Shown here one piece after another: positions 26,802-35,653 of a DNA stretch of 64,000 bases. The position numbers and the translations under genes were made by a program. The stretch spans positions 1 through 64,000 of the forward strand of contig NZ_FWXR01000009.1 of NCBI RefSeq assembly GCF_900176465.1. The letters run 5' to 3'. The DNA is from Fulvimarina manganoxydans. GTDB taxonomy: Bacteria; Pseudomonadota; Alphaproteobacteria; Rhizobiales; Rhizobiaceae. Positions within the stretch are counted from its first letter, which is position 1, and every line of letters begins with the position of its first letter. The notes under the pieces were generated by a model. It saw only the letters and a program-made list of their open reading frames with translations. It was not told the origin of the DNA and did not search any database.

Positions 26802-27587
26802 TCAGCTTCGGCCGAAGGCCTTCATCCAGGAGAGGCTGTCTTCCGTCGGACCGCCCGGGCGATATTCGGCACCGAAGGCTCCTTCATAGCCGAGATTGCG
26901 AATCGCCGGCAGAAGCCGCTCATAGGCGAGTTCGCCCAAGTCGGGCGCCCCGCGCTCCGGCACGCCGGCAAATTGGACATGGCCGATGAGATCGCGATGG
27001 GCCTCGAAACGGCGCAGAAGATCGCCCTGATTGATCTGGACGTGATAGCAATCGAAGAGGATGCGGCAGTTGGGCTCCCCAACCTGCGTGACGATCTCGG
27101 CTGCCTGCTCGATCGTCGACAGAAAATAGCCTGGCGCATCGCGCCGGTTCATCGGCTCGATCAGGATCGCCATGTCGCGGCGTGACGCGCGCTTAGCGGC
27201 AAAGCGCAATGTTTCGACGAAACACGCCCTTGATACATCATTCGCCTCGATCCGCCCGGCCAGAACATGGACCCTCTTGGCGCCGATCGCAGCGCCATAG
27301 GCGATCGCCTCCTCGATCCCGGCACGGGCTTCAGCCTCCCGGCCCGGCAATGCAGCGAGACCGAAATCATCGAGATTCGGCCCCTTCCGTGCATTGATCG
27401 AGACCATCGCCAGCCCCGTCTCGCCGAGCGCCGCGCAAACATCCGCGATCGGCTCATCATAGGGCCAATGACATTCGATGGCGTCGAAGCCGGCGCGGCC
27501 GGCGCGGTGGATCGCTTCGGCCAATGGCAGATCGGCCCAGAGAAATCCGAGATTGGCGGACAGGCGGAGCCGGGTCGGCCCGCTCAT
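26802..27587 (-). CDS. hyi: Hydroxypyruvate isomerase family protein
   Basis: Likely interconverts hydroxypyruvate and tartronate semialdehyde in glyoxylate metabolism. TIM-barrel of the AP-endonuclease-2 superfamily, 261 aa. Seen motifs: RLSANLGFLWADLPL at the N-terminus, GFDAIECHWPYD, VSINARKGPNLDDFGLAALPGRE (typical of Hyi), LIEPMNRRDAPGYFL with metal-binding glutamate, ILFDCYHVQINQGD, GHVQFAGVPERGAPDLGE and FGAEYRPGG. I start at the ATG at 27587, which overlaps the yggS stop as ATGA; the longer frame to 27770 is a shadow of yggS. Confidence 0.88.
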   Translation of the reverse strand: MSGPTRLRLSANLGFLWADLPLAEAIHRAGRAGFDAIECHWPYDEPIADVCAALGETGLAMVSINARKGPNLDDFGLAALPGREAEARAGIEEAIAYGAAIGAKRVHVLAGRIEANDVSRACFVETLRFAAKRASRRDMAILIEPMNRRDAPGYFLSTIEQAAEIVTQVGEPNCRILFDCYHVQINQGDLLRRFEAHRDLIGHVQFAGVPERGAPDLGELAYERLLPAIRNLGYEGAFGAEYRPGGPTEDSLSWMKAFGRS

Positions 27588-28255
27588 TGGGCGGTTTCGC
27601 GAGCGCCGAAGATCGCCGTCCCGACCCGCACGCTGGTCGCTCCGAAGGCGATCGCGGTCTCGTAATCGCCGCTCATGCCCATGGAGAGCTTCTCTACGCG
27701 GGCCTCCTTGGCGAGCTTGGCGAGGAGCGCGAAATGGGGGCCGGGATTGTCCTCGAAGGGCGGAATGCACATCAGGCCTTCTATGGTAAGGCCATGCTCG
27801 CTGCGGCAGCGCTCGACGAAGGCGACGGCGTCCTTCGGCGCAATTCCGGCCTTTTGCTCCTCTTCGCCGGTGTTCACCTGCACATAGAGGCGCGGTGCCC
27901 GCCCCTGTTTCGCGACCTCCTTGGCGATTTCGCGTGCGATCTTCTCCCGATCGACACTTTCGATCACATCGAACAGGGCCACCGCTTCGCCGGTCTTGTT
28001 GGATTGCAGGGGGCCGATCAGACGCAATTCGATATCGTCATAGCGCTCGCGGATCGAGGGCCATTTACCCTTCGCCTCCTGCACCTTGTTCTCTCCGAAG
28101 ACGCGCTGCCCCGCTTCGATGACAGGCAGGATCGCCTCCTCGCCATGGGTTTTTGAGACGGCGACGAGCGTGACCTCCTCGGGCGAGCGATTGGCTTCGC
28201 GAACGGCCTTGTCGATGGCCTCGCGGACTTCGTTGTATTGTTCGGAAACGGACAT
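27584..28255 (-). CDS. YggS-family PLP homeostasis protein
   Basis: Cytosolic pyridoxal-phosphate-binding protein that buffers free PLP, 223 aa. Type III fold barrel: the PLP lysine lies in TLVAVSKTHGEEAI (near 33), followed by FGENKVQEAKGKW, LRLIGPLQSNK, LYVQVNTGEEEQKAGI, IEGLMCIPPFEDNPGPHFALL and LSMGMSGDYETAIAFGATSVRVGTAIFG, all canonical. ATG at 28255 gives the usual length. It sits 22 bases after the antitoxin gene and overlaps hyi, so it may be read through from the toxin-antitoxin promoter. Confidence 0.94.
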   Translation of the reverse strand: MSVSEQYNEVREAIDKAVREANRSPEEVTLVAVSKTHGEEAILPVIEAGQRVFGENKVQEAKGKWPSIRERYDDIELRLIGPLQSNKTGEAVALFDVIESVDREKIAREIAKEVAKQGRAPRLYVQVNTGEEEQKAGIAPKDAVAFVERCRSEHGLTIEGLMCIPPFEDNPGPHFALLAKLAKEARVEKLSMGMSGDYETAIAFGATSVRVGTAIFGARETAQ

Positions 28256-28277
28256 CGCCTGACCTGATGATGCGGGA

Positions 28278-28643
28278 TTAATTGACGGTCTCTGTCGGCG
28301 TGTCTCGCCCATGCGCCTTCAACTCATCAAGCGCCATCTGCGCCTTCTCGGTGGATGCATAGGGCGTGGATTGAAAAAGGAGTTCACTGCCTCGCAGGAA
28401 ACGCACGACATATTCGCCGGCAGGATCGCGGTAAATCTGGAACTTATAAGATCCGGACAGATCGCCGTCTGGATCAGTGGCTTGCCCATCGTCGCCAGCC
28501 TGCCAGAACGAATCATCCAGTTCAGCGATGTCGGTATAATCGATCGCCTCACGCTGGTCGTCCAGGCGCGCGAGTTCGGCACGCTCTTCGCCGGTCAGAG
28601 CCGGAGGGCTTTCCAGATCAAGCCGTTTTCGGACGGTCGCCAT
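28278..28643 (-). CDS. BrnA-like antitoxin N-terminus fused to a DUF1508-like domain
   Basis: Protein of 121 aa, partner of the adjacent BrnT-like toxin. Residues 1-48 (VRKRLDLESPPALTGEERAEL ... IDYTDIAELDDSFW) match the toxin-binding N-terminal part of BrnA-type antitoxins, where PALTxEERAEL and IDxSDIPEL are usual. Instead of the expected ribbon-helix-helix DNA-binding tail, residues 66-110 read YKFQIYRDPAGEYVVRF ... YASTEKAQMALDELK, like the DUF1508/YegP unit. The loss of the DNA-binding part suggests that autorepression works differently or is absent. The start overlaps the toxin gene by 26 bases. Confidence 0.75.
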   Translation of the reverse strand: MATVRKRLDLESPPALTGEERAELARLDDQREAIDYTDIAELDDSFWQAGDDGQATDPDGDLSGSYKFQIYRDPAGEYVVRFLRGSELLFQSTPYASTEKAQMALDELKAHGRDTPTETVN

Positions 28644-28905
28644 GTCGCCTCCGTTCGCGTTCGTTCGCCTTCCGGGCTGATATAATACGTATCGTTCGTC
28701 CGCGCATGGTGTAGACGACGACGAACAAACGATGCTCGATCAATCCGGCGGTGACGAAGCGCTCCTCGCCATACGCGTTCTGCTGATCGAGCTTTGTGAC
28801 ACGATCTGCGTCCAGGAAGAGTCGCATGGCGAGATCGAAGCCGATACCGTGCTTGCTCCGATTGAGCGCCTCCTTTGCGTCGTCCCACTCGAACTCCTGC
28901 TCCAT
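28618..28905 (-). CDS. brnT: BrnT-family toxin
   Basis: Ribonuclease-like type II toxin of the RelE-related BrnT family, 95 aa. The family pattern is complete: FEWDDAKEALNRSKHGIGFD at the N-terminus, a central FLDADRVT, EERFVTAGLIEHRLFVVVYTMRG, and the closing RIISARKANERERR with the catalytic-side Arg and His/Arg residues. ATG at 28905 chosen because FEWDDAK should lie at the very N-terminus; the frame is open to 28941. Toxin before antitoxin with overlap is the normal brnTA order. Divergent from leuS. Confidence 0.9.
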   Translation of the reverse strand: MEQEFEWDDAKEALNRSKHGIGFDLAMRLFLDADRVTKLDQQNAYGEERFVTAGLIEHRLFVVVYTMRGRTIRIISARKANERERRRHGDRPKTA

Positions 28906-29104
28906 GGCATCGATCCTAAAGCCAGCTTGAAATGCGTGCAATCGACAGAGAGGTTTGCACCGGTCGCCTTTCGCATCGGAGCGGCTCGCAGAAGACGATG
29001 TTCAGCGTGTGTTGGTTGACGGCCTCCGAGAAGCCGTGTTGAACGGCGGGAAAACCTTTCGGCCATTCCCGGCCCGCTGCCCGAGCGACGAAACACTCCG
29101 ATTC

Positions 29105-31723
29105 ATGACCACCGAACGCTACAATCCCCGCGCCGTCGAACCCCGTTGGCAAAAAGCCTGGGACGAGGCCGACCTCTACAAGACCGAGACCGACGCGCCG
29201 GGCGAGAAATACTACGTCCTGGAGATGTTCCCTTATCCATCGGGGCGCATTCATATGGGCCATGTGCGCAACTATGCGATGGGCGACGTCGTCGCCCGCT
29301 ATAAGCGCGCCAAGGGCTTTAACGTCCTGCATCCGATGGGCTGGGACGCTTTCGGTATGCCGGCGGAAAACGCGGCGATGCAGAACAAGGTCCATCCGGC
29401 CAAATGGACCTATGAGAATATCGACACGATGCGCGCCCAGCTGAAATCAATGGGCCTGTCGCTCGACTGGTCCCGTGAGTTCGCCACCTGCGACGTCGAC
29501 TATTACCATCGCCAGCAGATGCTCTTCCTCGACATGCTGGAGAAGGGTCTCGCCTATCGCAAGAAGTCGAAGGTCAATTGGGACCCGGTCGACATGACCG
29601 TCCTCGCCAACGAGCAGGTCATCGACGGCAAGGGCTGGCGCTCGGGCGCCGAGGTCGAGAGCCGCGAACTTGTCCAGTGGTTCTTCAAGATCACCGATTA
29701 CGCCGAGGATCTCCTCGCCGCTCTCGACCAGCTGCCGAACTGGCCGGACAAGGTCCGGCTGATGCAGAAGAACTGGATCGGCAAGTCCGAAGGCCTGATG
29801 GTCCGCTGGCAGCTGGCCGCCGAAACGGCGCCCGCTGATATGAGCGAGCTGACCGTCTTCACGACGCGGCCCGACACGCTCTTCGGCGCGTCCTTCCTAG
29901 CGGTCGCGGCCGACCATCCGCTCGCCGCAAAAGCCGCCGAGAGCGATCCCGCACTCCAGGCCTTCATCGAAGAATGCCGGCGCACAGGCACCAGCGCCGA
30001 GGCGCTGGAGACCGCCGAGAAGAAGGGCTATCGCACGCCGATCATGGCGGTCCATCCCTTCGACCCGGACTGGAAACTGCCGGTCTATGTGGCGAATTTC
30101 GTACTGATGGAATACGGCACCGGCGCGATCTTCGGCTGTCCGGCCCATGACCAGCGCGATCTCGATTTCGCCCGCAAATACGACCTACCGGTCACGCCCG
30201 TCGTCCTGCCGCCCAAGGAAGACCCGACCGCCTTCTCGATCTATTCGGAAGCCTATGACGGGGAAGGCACGCTCTATAATTCGCGTTTTCTCGACGGCAT
30301 GGCGCCGGCCGAGGGCTTCGAGGCCGTCGCCAAGCGGCTGGAGCACACCGATCTTGCCGGCAGCCCCCAAGGCGAGCGCAAGGTCAATTTCCGCCTGCGC
30401 GACTGGGGCGTGTCGCGCCAGCGCTATTGGGGCTGCCCGATCCCGGTTCTCCATTGCGAGAGCTGCGGCGTCGTGCCGGAAGCGCGCGAGAATCTGCCCG
30501 TCAAGCTGCCCGACGACATCGATTTCGAAAAGCCGGGCAATCCGCTCGATCGCCATCCCACATGGCGGCAGGCCAAATGCCCGAAATGCGGCGGGGAAGC
30601 GCGCCGCGAGACCGACACGATGGACACCTTCGTCGATTCGTCCTGGTATTTCGCCCGCTTCACCGCGCCGAAAGCCGACGAGCCGACCGATCCCCAGGCC
30701 GCCAATGCCTGGCTGCCGGTCGATCAATATATCGGCGGCATCGAGCATGCGATCCTGCATCTTCTTTATTCGCGCTTCTTCGTGCGGGCGATGAAGGCTT
30801 GCGGTCATCTCGATCTCGACGAGCCCTTCAAGGGCCTGTTCACCCAGGGCATGGTCGTTCACGAGACCTATCGGGACGGGCGCGAATGGGTGTCGCCGGC
30901 CGATGTCGCAATCACCGAGGCCGAGGGCAAGCGCAGCGCGAAGCGCCTGTCGACAGGCTCCGAGATCGCCATTGGCGGCATCGAGAAGATGTCGAAGTCG
31001 AAGAAGAACGTGGTCGACCCCGACGACATCATCGCCTCCTATGGCGCCGACACGGCCCGCTGGTTCATGCTGTCCGATTCGCCGCCCGACCGCGACGTAA
31101 TCTGGACCGAGGCCGGCGTCGAGGGTGCCTTCCGCTTCGTCCAGCGTCTGTGGCGTGTCCTCGGCGAGGCCGCGCCGCATGTGGCGGGCGCCGACGCCGC
31201 CGCGATCAGCGACAACGAAGCGGCAATGGCGCTGCGCAAGGTCGCCCATCGCACGGCGGCAGGCGTTGCGGAGGATATCGAGCGTCTCGGCTTCAACAAG
31301 GCGATCGCCCGCATCCATGAATTCGTCAACGGGCTGGCGACCCATCTGGCTGGCCTGTCCGCCGACAGCGATCCCAGCCTGAAGGCAGCGGGCCACGAGG
31401 CCCTGACCATCCTCGTCAAGCTGATCGCGCCGATGATGCCGCATCTGGCCCAGGAATGCTGGCAGGTGCTCGGCCATGACGGCTTCGTCGCCGCGAAGGG
31501 CTGGCCGGCGATCGACGAGAGCCTGCTTGTCGACGAAGAGGTCACACTGCCGATCCAGATCAACGGCAAGAAGCGCGGCGACTTGACCGTTCCGGCGGCG
31601 GCCAGCAAAGCTGACATCGAAAAGGCGGCGCTCGAAAGCGACGTCGTCCAGCGTGCGCTCGCCGGCGGCGAGCCGAAGCGGCTGATCGTCGTGCCGGGGA
31701 GAATCGTGAATGTCGTGGTCTAG
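29105..31723 (+). CDS. leuS: Leucyl-tRNA synthetase
   Basis: Class I aminoacyl-tRNA synthetase charging tRNA-Leu, 872 aa. HIGH motif as [13 protein letters not shown] near residue 52, the CP1 editing domain with [16 protein letters not shown], the zinc-type segment [25 protein letters not shown], the KMSKS loop [14 protein letters not shown] near 620, and a C-terminal anticodon-binding domain ending IVNVVV. The ATG at 29105 begins the conserved [15 protein letters not shown]; the frame upstream to 28955 has no conserved content. lptE follows with a 14-base overlap, then holA, the standard order in this group. Confidence 0.98.
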   Translation: MTTERYNPRAVEPRWQKAWDEADLYKTETDAPGEKYYVLEMFPYPSGRIHMGHVRNYAMGDVVARYKRAKGFNVLHPMGWDAFGMPAENAAMQNKVHPAKWTYENIDTMRAQLKSMGLSLDWSREFATCDVDYYHRQQMLFLDMLEKGLAYRKKSKVNWDPVDMTVLANEQVIDGKGWRSGAEVESRELVQWFFKITDYAEDLLAALDQLPNWPDKVRLMQKNWIGKSEGLMVRWQLAAETAPADMSELTVFTTRPDTLFGASFLAVAADHPLAAKAAESDPALQAFIEECRRTGTSAEALETAEKKGYRTPIMAVHPFDPDWKLPVYVANFVLMEYGTGAIFGCPAHDQRDLDFARKYDLPVTPVVLPPKEDPTAFSIYSEAYDGEGTLYNSRFLDGMAPAEGFEAVAKRLEHTDLAGSPQGERKVNFRLRDWGVSRQRYWGCPIPVLHCESCGVVPEARENLPVKLPDDIDFEKPGNPLDRHPTWRQAKCPKCGGEARRETDTMDTFVDSSWYFARFTAPKADEPTDPQAANAWLPVDQYIGGIEHAILHLLYSRFFVRAMKACGHLDLDEPFKGLFTQGMVVHETYRDGREWVSPADVAITEAEGKRSAKRLSTGSEIAIGGIEKMSKSKKNVVDPDDIIASYGADTARWFMLSDSPPDRDVIWTEAGVEGAFRFVQRLWRVLGEAAPHVAGADAAAISDNEAAMALRKVAHRTAAGVAEDIERLGFNKAIARIHEFVNGLATHLAGLSADSDPSLKAAGHEALTILVKLIAPMMPHLAQECWQVLGHDGFVAAKGWPAIDESLLVDEEVTLPIQINGKKRGDLTVPAAASKADIEKAALESDVVQRALAGGEPKRLIVVPGRIVNVVV

Positions 31724-32348
31724 AGCGCCGGGCGAGAACGTGGAAACCGGCCTGTCGGCGGCCCGGTGCTTCGGCAAGACGAGCGGGACCAACAGGCACC
31801 GCCGCCGGTTAGGCGTATGGAGCGACGGCGCCGCGCGGCTCGGGCTCATCCTCGCCCTGTCGCTTAGTGCCGCAAGTCTGGCCGGCTGCACCGCCGGCCC
31901 GCTCTATGGCGGCGTGGCGCCGGACGGCCAGTCTGCCGAGACCCTGCGCGATCTCCGCGGCCGCATCGCCGTGAGCGAGGCGAACACGCGGACCGCCCAG
32001 ATCGTTCGCAATCCGCTGCTCCTCCGGCTCAATGCGGGCGCGCCCGTCAGCGATCCGGTCTATGAAGTGCGCCTGACTGTCAATGGCGCCGAGCGCGGCA
32101 TCTCGATCGAGTCCACCGGCGTCCCGGTCTCGGCGATCTACGTGCTGACGGTCAACTACCAGCTGGTTCGCCTGTCGGACAATCAGGTCGTCGACAGCGG
32201 CATGCGCCAGGTCCCCGTGCCCTTCGATCGCACGGCGCAGCTCTTCCAGAGCCAGCGCGCGCTTTTGAACGCGCGCGAACAGGCGGGCAAGGAAGCGGCG
32301 GCGCAGCTGGAACTCGCCATCGCCACCGCGCTTCAGCGCGCCGGTTGA
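31710..32348 (+). CDS. lptE: LPS-assembly lipoprotein LptE
   Basis: Outer-membrane lipoprotein that plugs and assists LptD in LPS insertion. 212 aa from the ATG at 31710 inside leuS. Lipobox LAGC after the hydrophobic [17 protein letters not shown], cysteine about residue 60. The long N-terminal extension before the signal suggests an in-frame GTG at 31740 or another later start could be used. The mature part has PLYGG, an LptE-typical YEVRLTVNG strand and a C-terminal coiled helix [19 protein letters not shown]. Position between leuS and holA strongly supports the call. Confidence 0.9.
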   Translation: MSWSRAPGENVETGLSAARCFGKTSGTNRHRRRLGVWSDGAARLGLILALSLSAASLAGCTAGPLYGGVAPDGQSAETLRDLRGRIAVSEANTRTAQIVRNPLLLRLNAGAPVSDPVYEVRLTVNGAERGISIESTGVPVSAIYVLTVNYQLVRLSDNQVVDSGMRQVPVPFDRTAQLFQSQRALLNAREQAGKEAAAQLELAIATALQRAG

Positions 32349-32386
32349 CGGCGAGCCGCATAGGCCAACGCGATCTCAGGTGAGGC

Positions 32387-33424
32387 ATGGCGCAGAAGAA
32401 GGCTGGGGAAGTCGACGCGTTTCTGTCGCGTCCCGACTTCTCCTTCCCCATCATTCTTCTCTACGGACCGGATCCCGGCCTCGTCTCCGAGCGGGCCGAG
32501 GCGATCGCGGAGAAGTCGGGCGTCGATCGCAGCGATCCCTTCGCCTCGGTCCTCCTCGCCGCCGACGAGATCGAGAAGGATGTCGGTCGTCTTTATGATG
32601 AGGCCCTGACCGTTTCGATGTTCGGCGGGCAGCGCCTCGTACGCGTTCGCGGCGCCGGCGGTGGCAAGAATCTGGCCGAGGCCGTCGCGAGCCTTGCGGA
32701 CAAACGTCTGGAAGGGGCCTTGATGATCGTCGAAGCCGGCGATCTGAAGAAGAGCGCGCCCCTTCGCACCAGCGTCGAACGCTCGAAATACGCGATCGCC
32801 CTCCCCTGCTATCAAGACGAGGCGCGAGCCCTCGATCGGATGATCGACGAGGAGATGGCATCGGCCGGCCTTTCTCTCGATCGCGACGCTCGGGAGGAGC
32901 TGAAGTCCCGGCTCGGCGCCAATCGCCTTGCCTCGCGCGGCGAGATCCGCAAGCTCTGCCTTTATGCCTATGGGATGGAGCGGATCGAAACCGAGGATGT
33001 GGCGGCCATCGTCGGCGACGTCTCGGCCGATGCCGTGGACGAGGCGATCGACGCGGCGATCAGCGGCGAGGTGAAGAAGCTTCCCGGCCTGATCGACCGG
33101 CTGGTCGAGGCGGGGACAGCCGTCTTCCAATTGCAGCAAAGCCTGTTGCGAACGATCCAGCAGCTTCAGGCAATGCGCGAGATCGTCGAGCGCCAGGGCG
33201 AGCCCGTCGGCCGGGTGGTCGAGCGACGGCGCCCTCATTTCCGGCGCAAGGCGGCCTTGGAAACGGCGCTATCGGCCTGGCCACTCGATGCCCTCGCACG
33301 GGTCGGCCGTCGGATCGAGGCCGATATTCTGACGAGCCGCAAGGAAAGCGCCATGGCGCTGACAGTGACGCGCCAAATGATGCTCTCGATCGCCGTCGAG
33401 GCGGCTCGGCATCGGCGGCGCTAG
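32387..33424 (+). CDS. holA: DNA polymerase III delta subunit
   Basis: Clamp-loader subunit that opens the beta sliding clamp, 345 aa. N-terminal AAA+-like domain without a functional Walker A, starting with KKAGEVDAFLSRPDFSFPIILLYGPDPGLVSERA; LYDEALTVSMFGGQRLVRVRGA is a family hallmark. The C-terminal helical collar domain includes LQQSLLRTIQQLQAM. It follows lptE by 38 bases; RBS GGTGAGG. The last of the leuS-lptE-holA unit, ended by a hairpin at 33452-33488. Confidence 0.95.
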   Translation: MAQKKAGEVDAFLSRPDFSFPIILLYGPDPGLVSERAEAIAEKSGVDRSDPFASVLLAADEIEKDVGRLYDEALTVSMFGGQRLVRVRGAGGGKNLAEAVASLADKRLEGALMIVEAGDLKKSAPLRTSVERSKYAIALPCYQDEARALDRMIDEEMASAGLSLDRDAREELKSRLGANRLASRGEIRKLCLYAYGMERIETEDVAAIVGDVSADAVDEAIDAAISGEVKKLPGLIDRLVEAGTAVFQLQQSLLRTIQQLQAMREIVERQGEPVGRVVERRRPHFRRKAALETALSAWPLDALARVGRRIEADILTSRKESAMALTVTRQMMLSIAVEAARHRRR

Positions 33425-33451
33425 AGCATGACGCGACAAAACAAAAGCGAA

Positions 33452-33488
33452 GAGCAAAATGGCGATCCCGATTTATCGCATTTCGCTC
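33452..33488. terminator. Hairpin after holA, overlapping the 3' end of the Uma2 gene
   Basis: GAGCAAAATGGCGAT pairs imperfectly with ATCGCATTTCGCTC across a 7-base loop. It lies 27 bases past the holA stop and includes the stop codon of the convergent Uma2-family gene. A further perfect hairpin, CCACGCT-CCTG-AGCGTGG at 33494-33511, follows. Confidence 0.55.
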
Positions 33489-34114
33489 GAAGGCCACGCT
33501 CCTGAGCGTGGCGGGTGGACGCCTCCGTTGGCTTCGGTCTCGCCGACGCTCACGTCCAGAATACCGTGATAGATTTCGGTGAATGGAAGCATGACGCCAA
33601 TTGCCGTGAGAGCGATCTCATCTTCGCGCGATTGAAGAAACTGTGTTGTCCAAGAGCTGTCCTGATCCGGTCGCGAAATGTGTAGGACGCCAAGCTCTTC
33701 GACTTCGACGATTACGATATGTCTCAAGCTTGCCAGACGTCGATATTCCTCGAGCTTGATCACTCGGTCGAAATACCGCGTCGGTCTTGAAAGCATTTCG
33801 AACACGACCTTCGGCTCTGCAACGAGATGGAAGCTGTGGTCAGCTGCTCCGCATTCGACACCGATATCCGCCCGGCGAATCTGCCCCGAAATCGTCTCGA
33901 TGGCAGCAGCGGTCGTGAAAGGCCGGCAGGGTCTTCCCTTCAGGCGGCTCCTGAGCGCGGTGAGACTATTGCCGATAGCCTGATCGTGGCGCTTCGAGGC
34001 GCAGGTCGTCATCCTGACCGGAAGTCCGTCGACAAGCTCGTAAAGCTCCTCCTGGCGCTCCTGCCAGGCAAAGAAGTCGCCCAAGCTCCAGGGACGCATA
34101 TCCGCTGCGCTCAT
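33473..34114 (-). CDS. Uma2 family (DUF820) putative endonuclease
   Basis: Restriction-endonuclease-fold protein of 213 aa. MRPWSLGDFFAWQERQEELYELVDGLPVRM is the classical Uma2 opening, with a conserved glutamate in YELVDG. IRRADIGVECG supplies the PD-type aspartate, and HLVAEPKVVFEMLS with LEEYRRLASLRHIVIVEVE supplies the ExK-like and strand motifs, although the usual EVLS-x-ST reads EMLSRPT here. Biological role of Uma2 proteins is unknown. ATG at 34114 follows GAGGGAG. The C-terminal 20 residues may be extended by the hairpin DNA. It is convergent with holA and divergent from argG. Confidence 0.88.
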   Translation of the reverse strand: MSAADMRPWSLGDFFAWQERQEELYELVDGLPVRMTTCASKRHDQAIGNSLTALRSRLKGRPCRPFTTAAAIETISGQIRRADIGVECGAADHSFHLVAEPKVVFEMLSRPTRYFDRVIKLEEYRRLASLRHIVIVEVEELGVLHISRPDQDSSWTTQFLQSREDEIALTAIGVMLPFTEIYHGILDVSVGETEANGGVHPPRSGAWPSSEMR

Positions 34115-34316
34115 CGTCGTCGGCTCCCTCTTTCGCGCCCATCCGGCGCGGCTATCGCCATCTTGGCCCTGCCCTGTCCGGCCGGCAAGGTCTTCGCCGT
34201 GACGGGGCGAGAGGCCGGCCAGCGACATTTGCGCGACAAACCCCGCTCTGCCCGGTTTCCTCTCCGCCATCCGATGCTGTAGAGCCAGTCCCAAACAACC
34301 ATTCGAAGGCAGGTCC

Positions 34317-35534
34317 ATGACCCAGCATCGCGACATCAAGAAAGTCGTTCTCGCCTATTCCGGCGGGCTCGACACCTCGATCATCCTCAAATGGCTGCAG
34401 ACCGAGTTCGGCGCCGAGGTGGTGACCTTCACCGCCGATCTCGGCCAGGGCGAGGAGCTGACCCCGGCGCGTGAAAAGGCCGAACGGGCTGGCGTCAAGG
34501 ACATCCGGATCGTCGACGTGCGCGAGGAGTTCTGCCGGGACTTCGTCTTTCCGATGTTCCGGGCCAATGCCGTCTATGAGGGCACCTATCTTCTCGGCAC
34601 CTCGATCGCCCGGCCGCTGATTTCGAAGCACCTCGTCGACATTGCCCGCGAGACCGGCGCCGACGCCATCGCCCATGGCGCGACCGGCAAGGGCAACGAT
34701 CAGGTGCGCTTCGAACTCTCCGCCTATGCGCTCGCGCCGGATATCAAGGTCATCGCCCCCTGGCGGGACTGGACCTTCAAATCGCGCACCGAGCTTCTCG
34801 ACTTTGCCGAGAAGAACCAGATCACGGTGACGAAGGACAAGCGCGGCGAGGCGCCCTTCTCGGTCGATGCCAACCTTTTGCATTCCTCTTCCGAGGGCAA
34901 GGTGCTGGAGGACCCGAACGAGACGCCGCCGCCTTACGTCTTCATGCGCACCCTCTCGCCGGAAGAGGCGCCCGACAAGGCGACGATCATCACGATCGGC
35001 TTCGAAAAGGGCGATCCGGTCTCGATCGACGGCAAAGCGATGAAACCCCATGAGCTTCTCGCAGCGCTCAACGATCTCGGCCGCGACAACGGCATCGGCC
35101 GGCTCGATCTCGTGGAGAACCGCTTCGTCGGCATGAAGTCGCGCGGCATCTATGAGACGCCGGGCGGCACGATTCTCCTGGCCGCCCACCGGGCCATCGA
35201 ATCGATCACCCTCGATCGCGGCGCCATGCATCTGAAGGATCAGCTGATGCCGCAATATGCGGAGCTGATCTATAACGGCTTCTGGTTCTCGCCCGAGCGC
35301 GAAATGCTCCAGGCGGCGATCGACAAGAGCCAGGAGCATGTGGAGGGCTCAGTCCGCCTCAAGCTCTATAAGGGCAATGTGATCGTCGAAGGCCGCGAGA
35401 GCGCCAAATCGCTTTATAACGACGCCCTTGTTACCTTCGAGGACGATCACGGCGCCTATGACCAGAAGGACGCCGCCGGCTTCATCCGCCTGAACGCCCT
35501 GCGGCTGCGCACCCTCGCCAAGCGCGATCGCTGA
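34317..35534 (+). CDS. argG: Argininosuccinate synthase
   Basis: Joins citrulline and aspartate with ATP in arginine synthesis, 405 aa, the normal length. The ATP pyrophosphatase P-loop is [18 protein letters not shown] near residue 10. Other canonical blocks are [77 protein letters not shown] and the C-terminal [20 protein letters not shown]. It is monocistronic and ends at a strong intrinsic terminator at 35565-35603. Confidence 0.98.
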   Translation: MTQHRDIKKVVLAYSGGLDTSIILKWLQTEFGAEVVTFTADLGQGEELTPAREKAERAGVKDIRIVDVREEFCRDFVFPMFRANAVYEGTYLLGTSIARPLISKHLVDIARETGADAIAHGATGKGNDQVRFELSAYALAPDIKVIAPWRDWTFKSRTELLDFAEKNQITVTKDKRGEAPFSVDANLLHSSSEGKVLEDPNETPPPYVFMRTLSPEEAPDKATIITIGFEKGDPVSIDGKAMKPHELLAALNDLGRDNGIGRLDLVENRFVGMKSRGIYETPGGTILLAAHRAIESITLDRGAMHLKDQLMPQYAELIYNGFWFSPEREMLQAAIDKSQEHVEGSVRLKLYKGNVIVEGRESAKSLYNDALVTFEDDHGAYDQKDAAGFIRLNALRLRTLAKRDR

Positions 35535-35564
35535 TCGCTTTAGGCCGTAGTTCAAAACCACGAA

Positions 35565-35603
35565 AAAGCCGCCGGATCACTGAAGATCCGGCGGCTTTCT
35601 TTT
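35565..35603 (+). terminator. Intrinsic terminator of argG
   Basis: Perfect 14-bp inverted repeat AAAGCCGCCGGATC / GATCCGGCGGCTTT with a 6-base loop, followed by CTTTT. The flanking A and T runs make it usable from both strands, so it may also end the convergent giant gene at 35654. Confidence 0.95.
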
Positions 35604-35653
35604 CGTCATCGGACATCTCGATAGGATCGCCCGATGCCTTTGATTACGAACGC

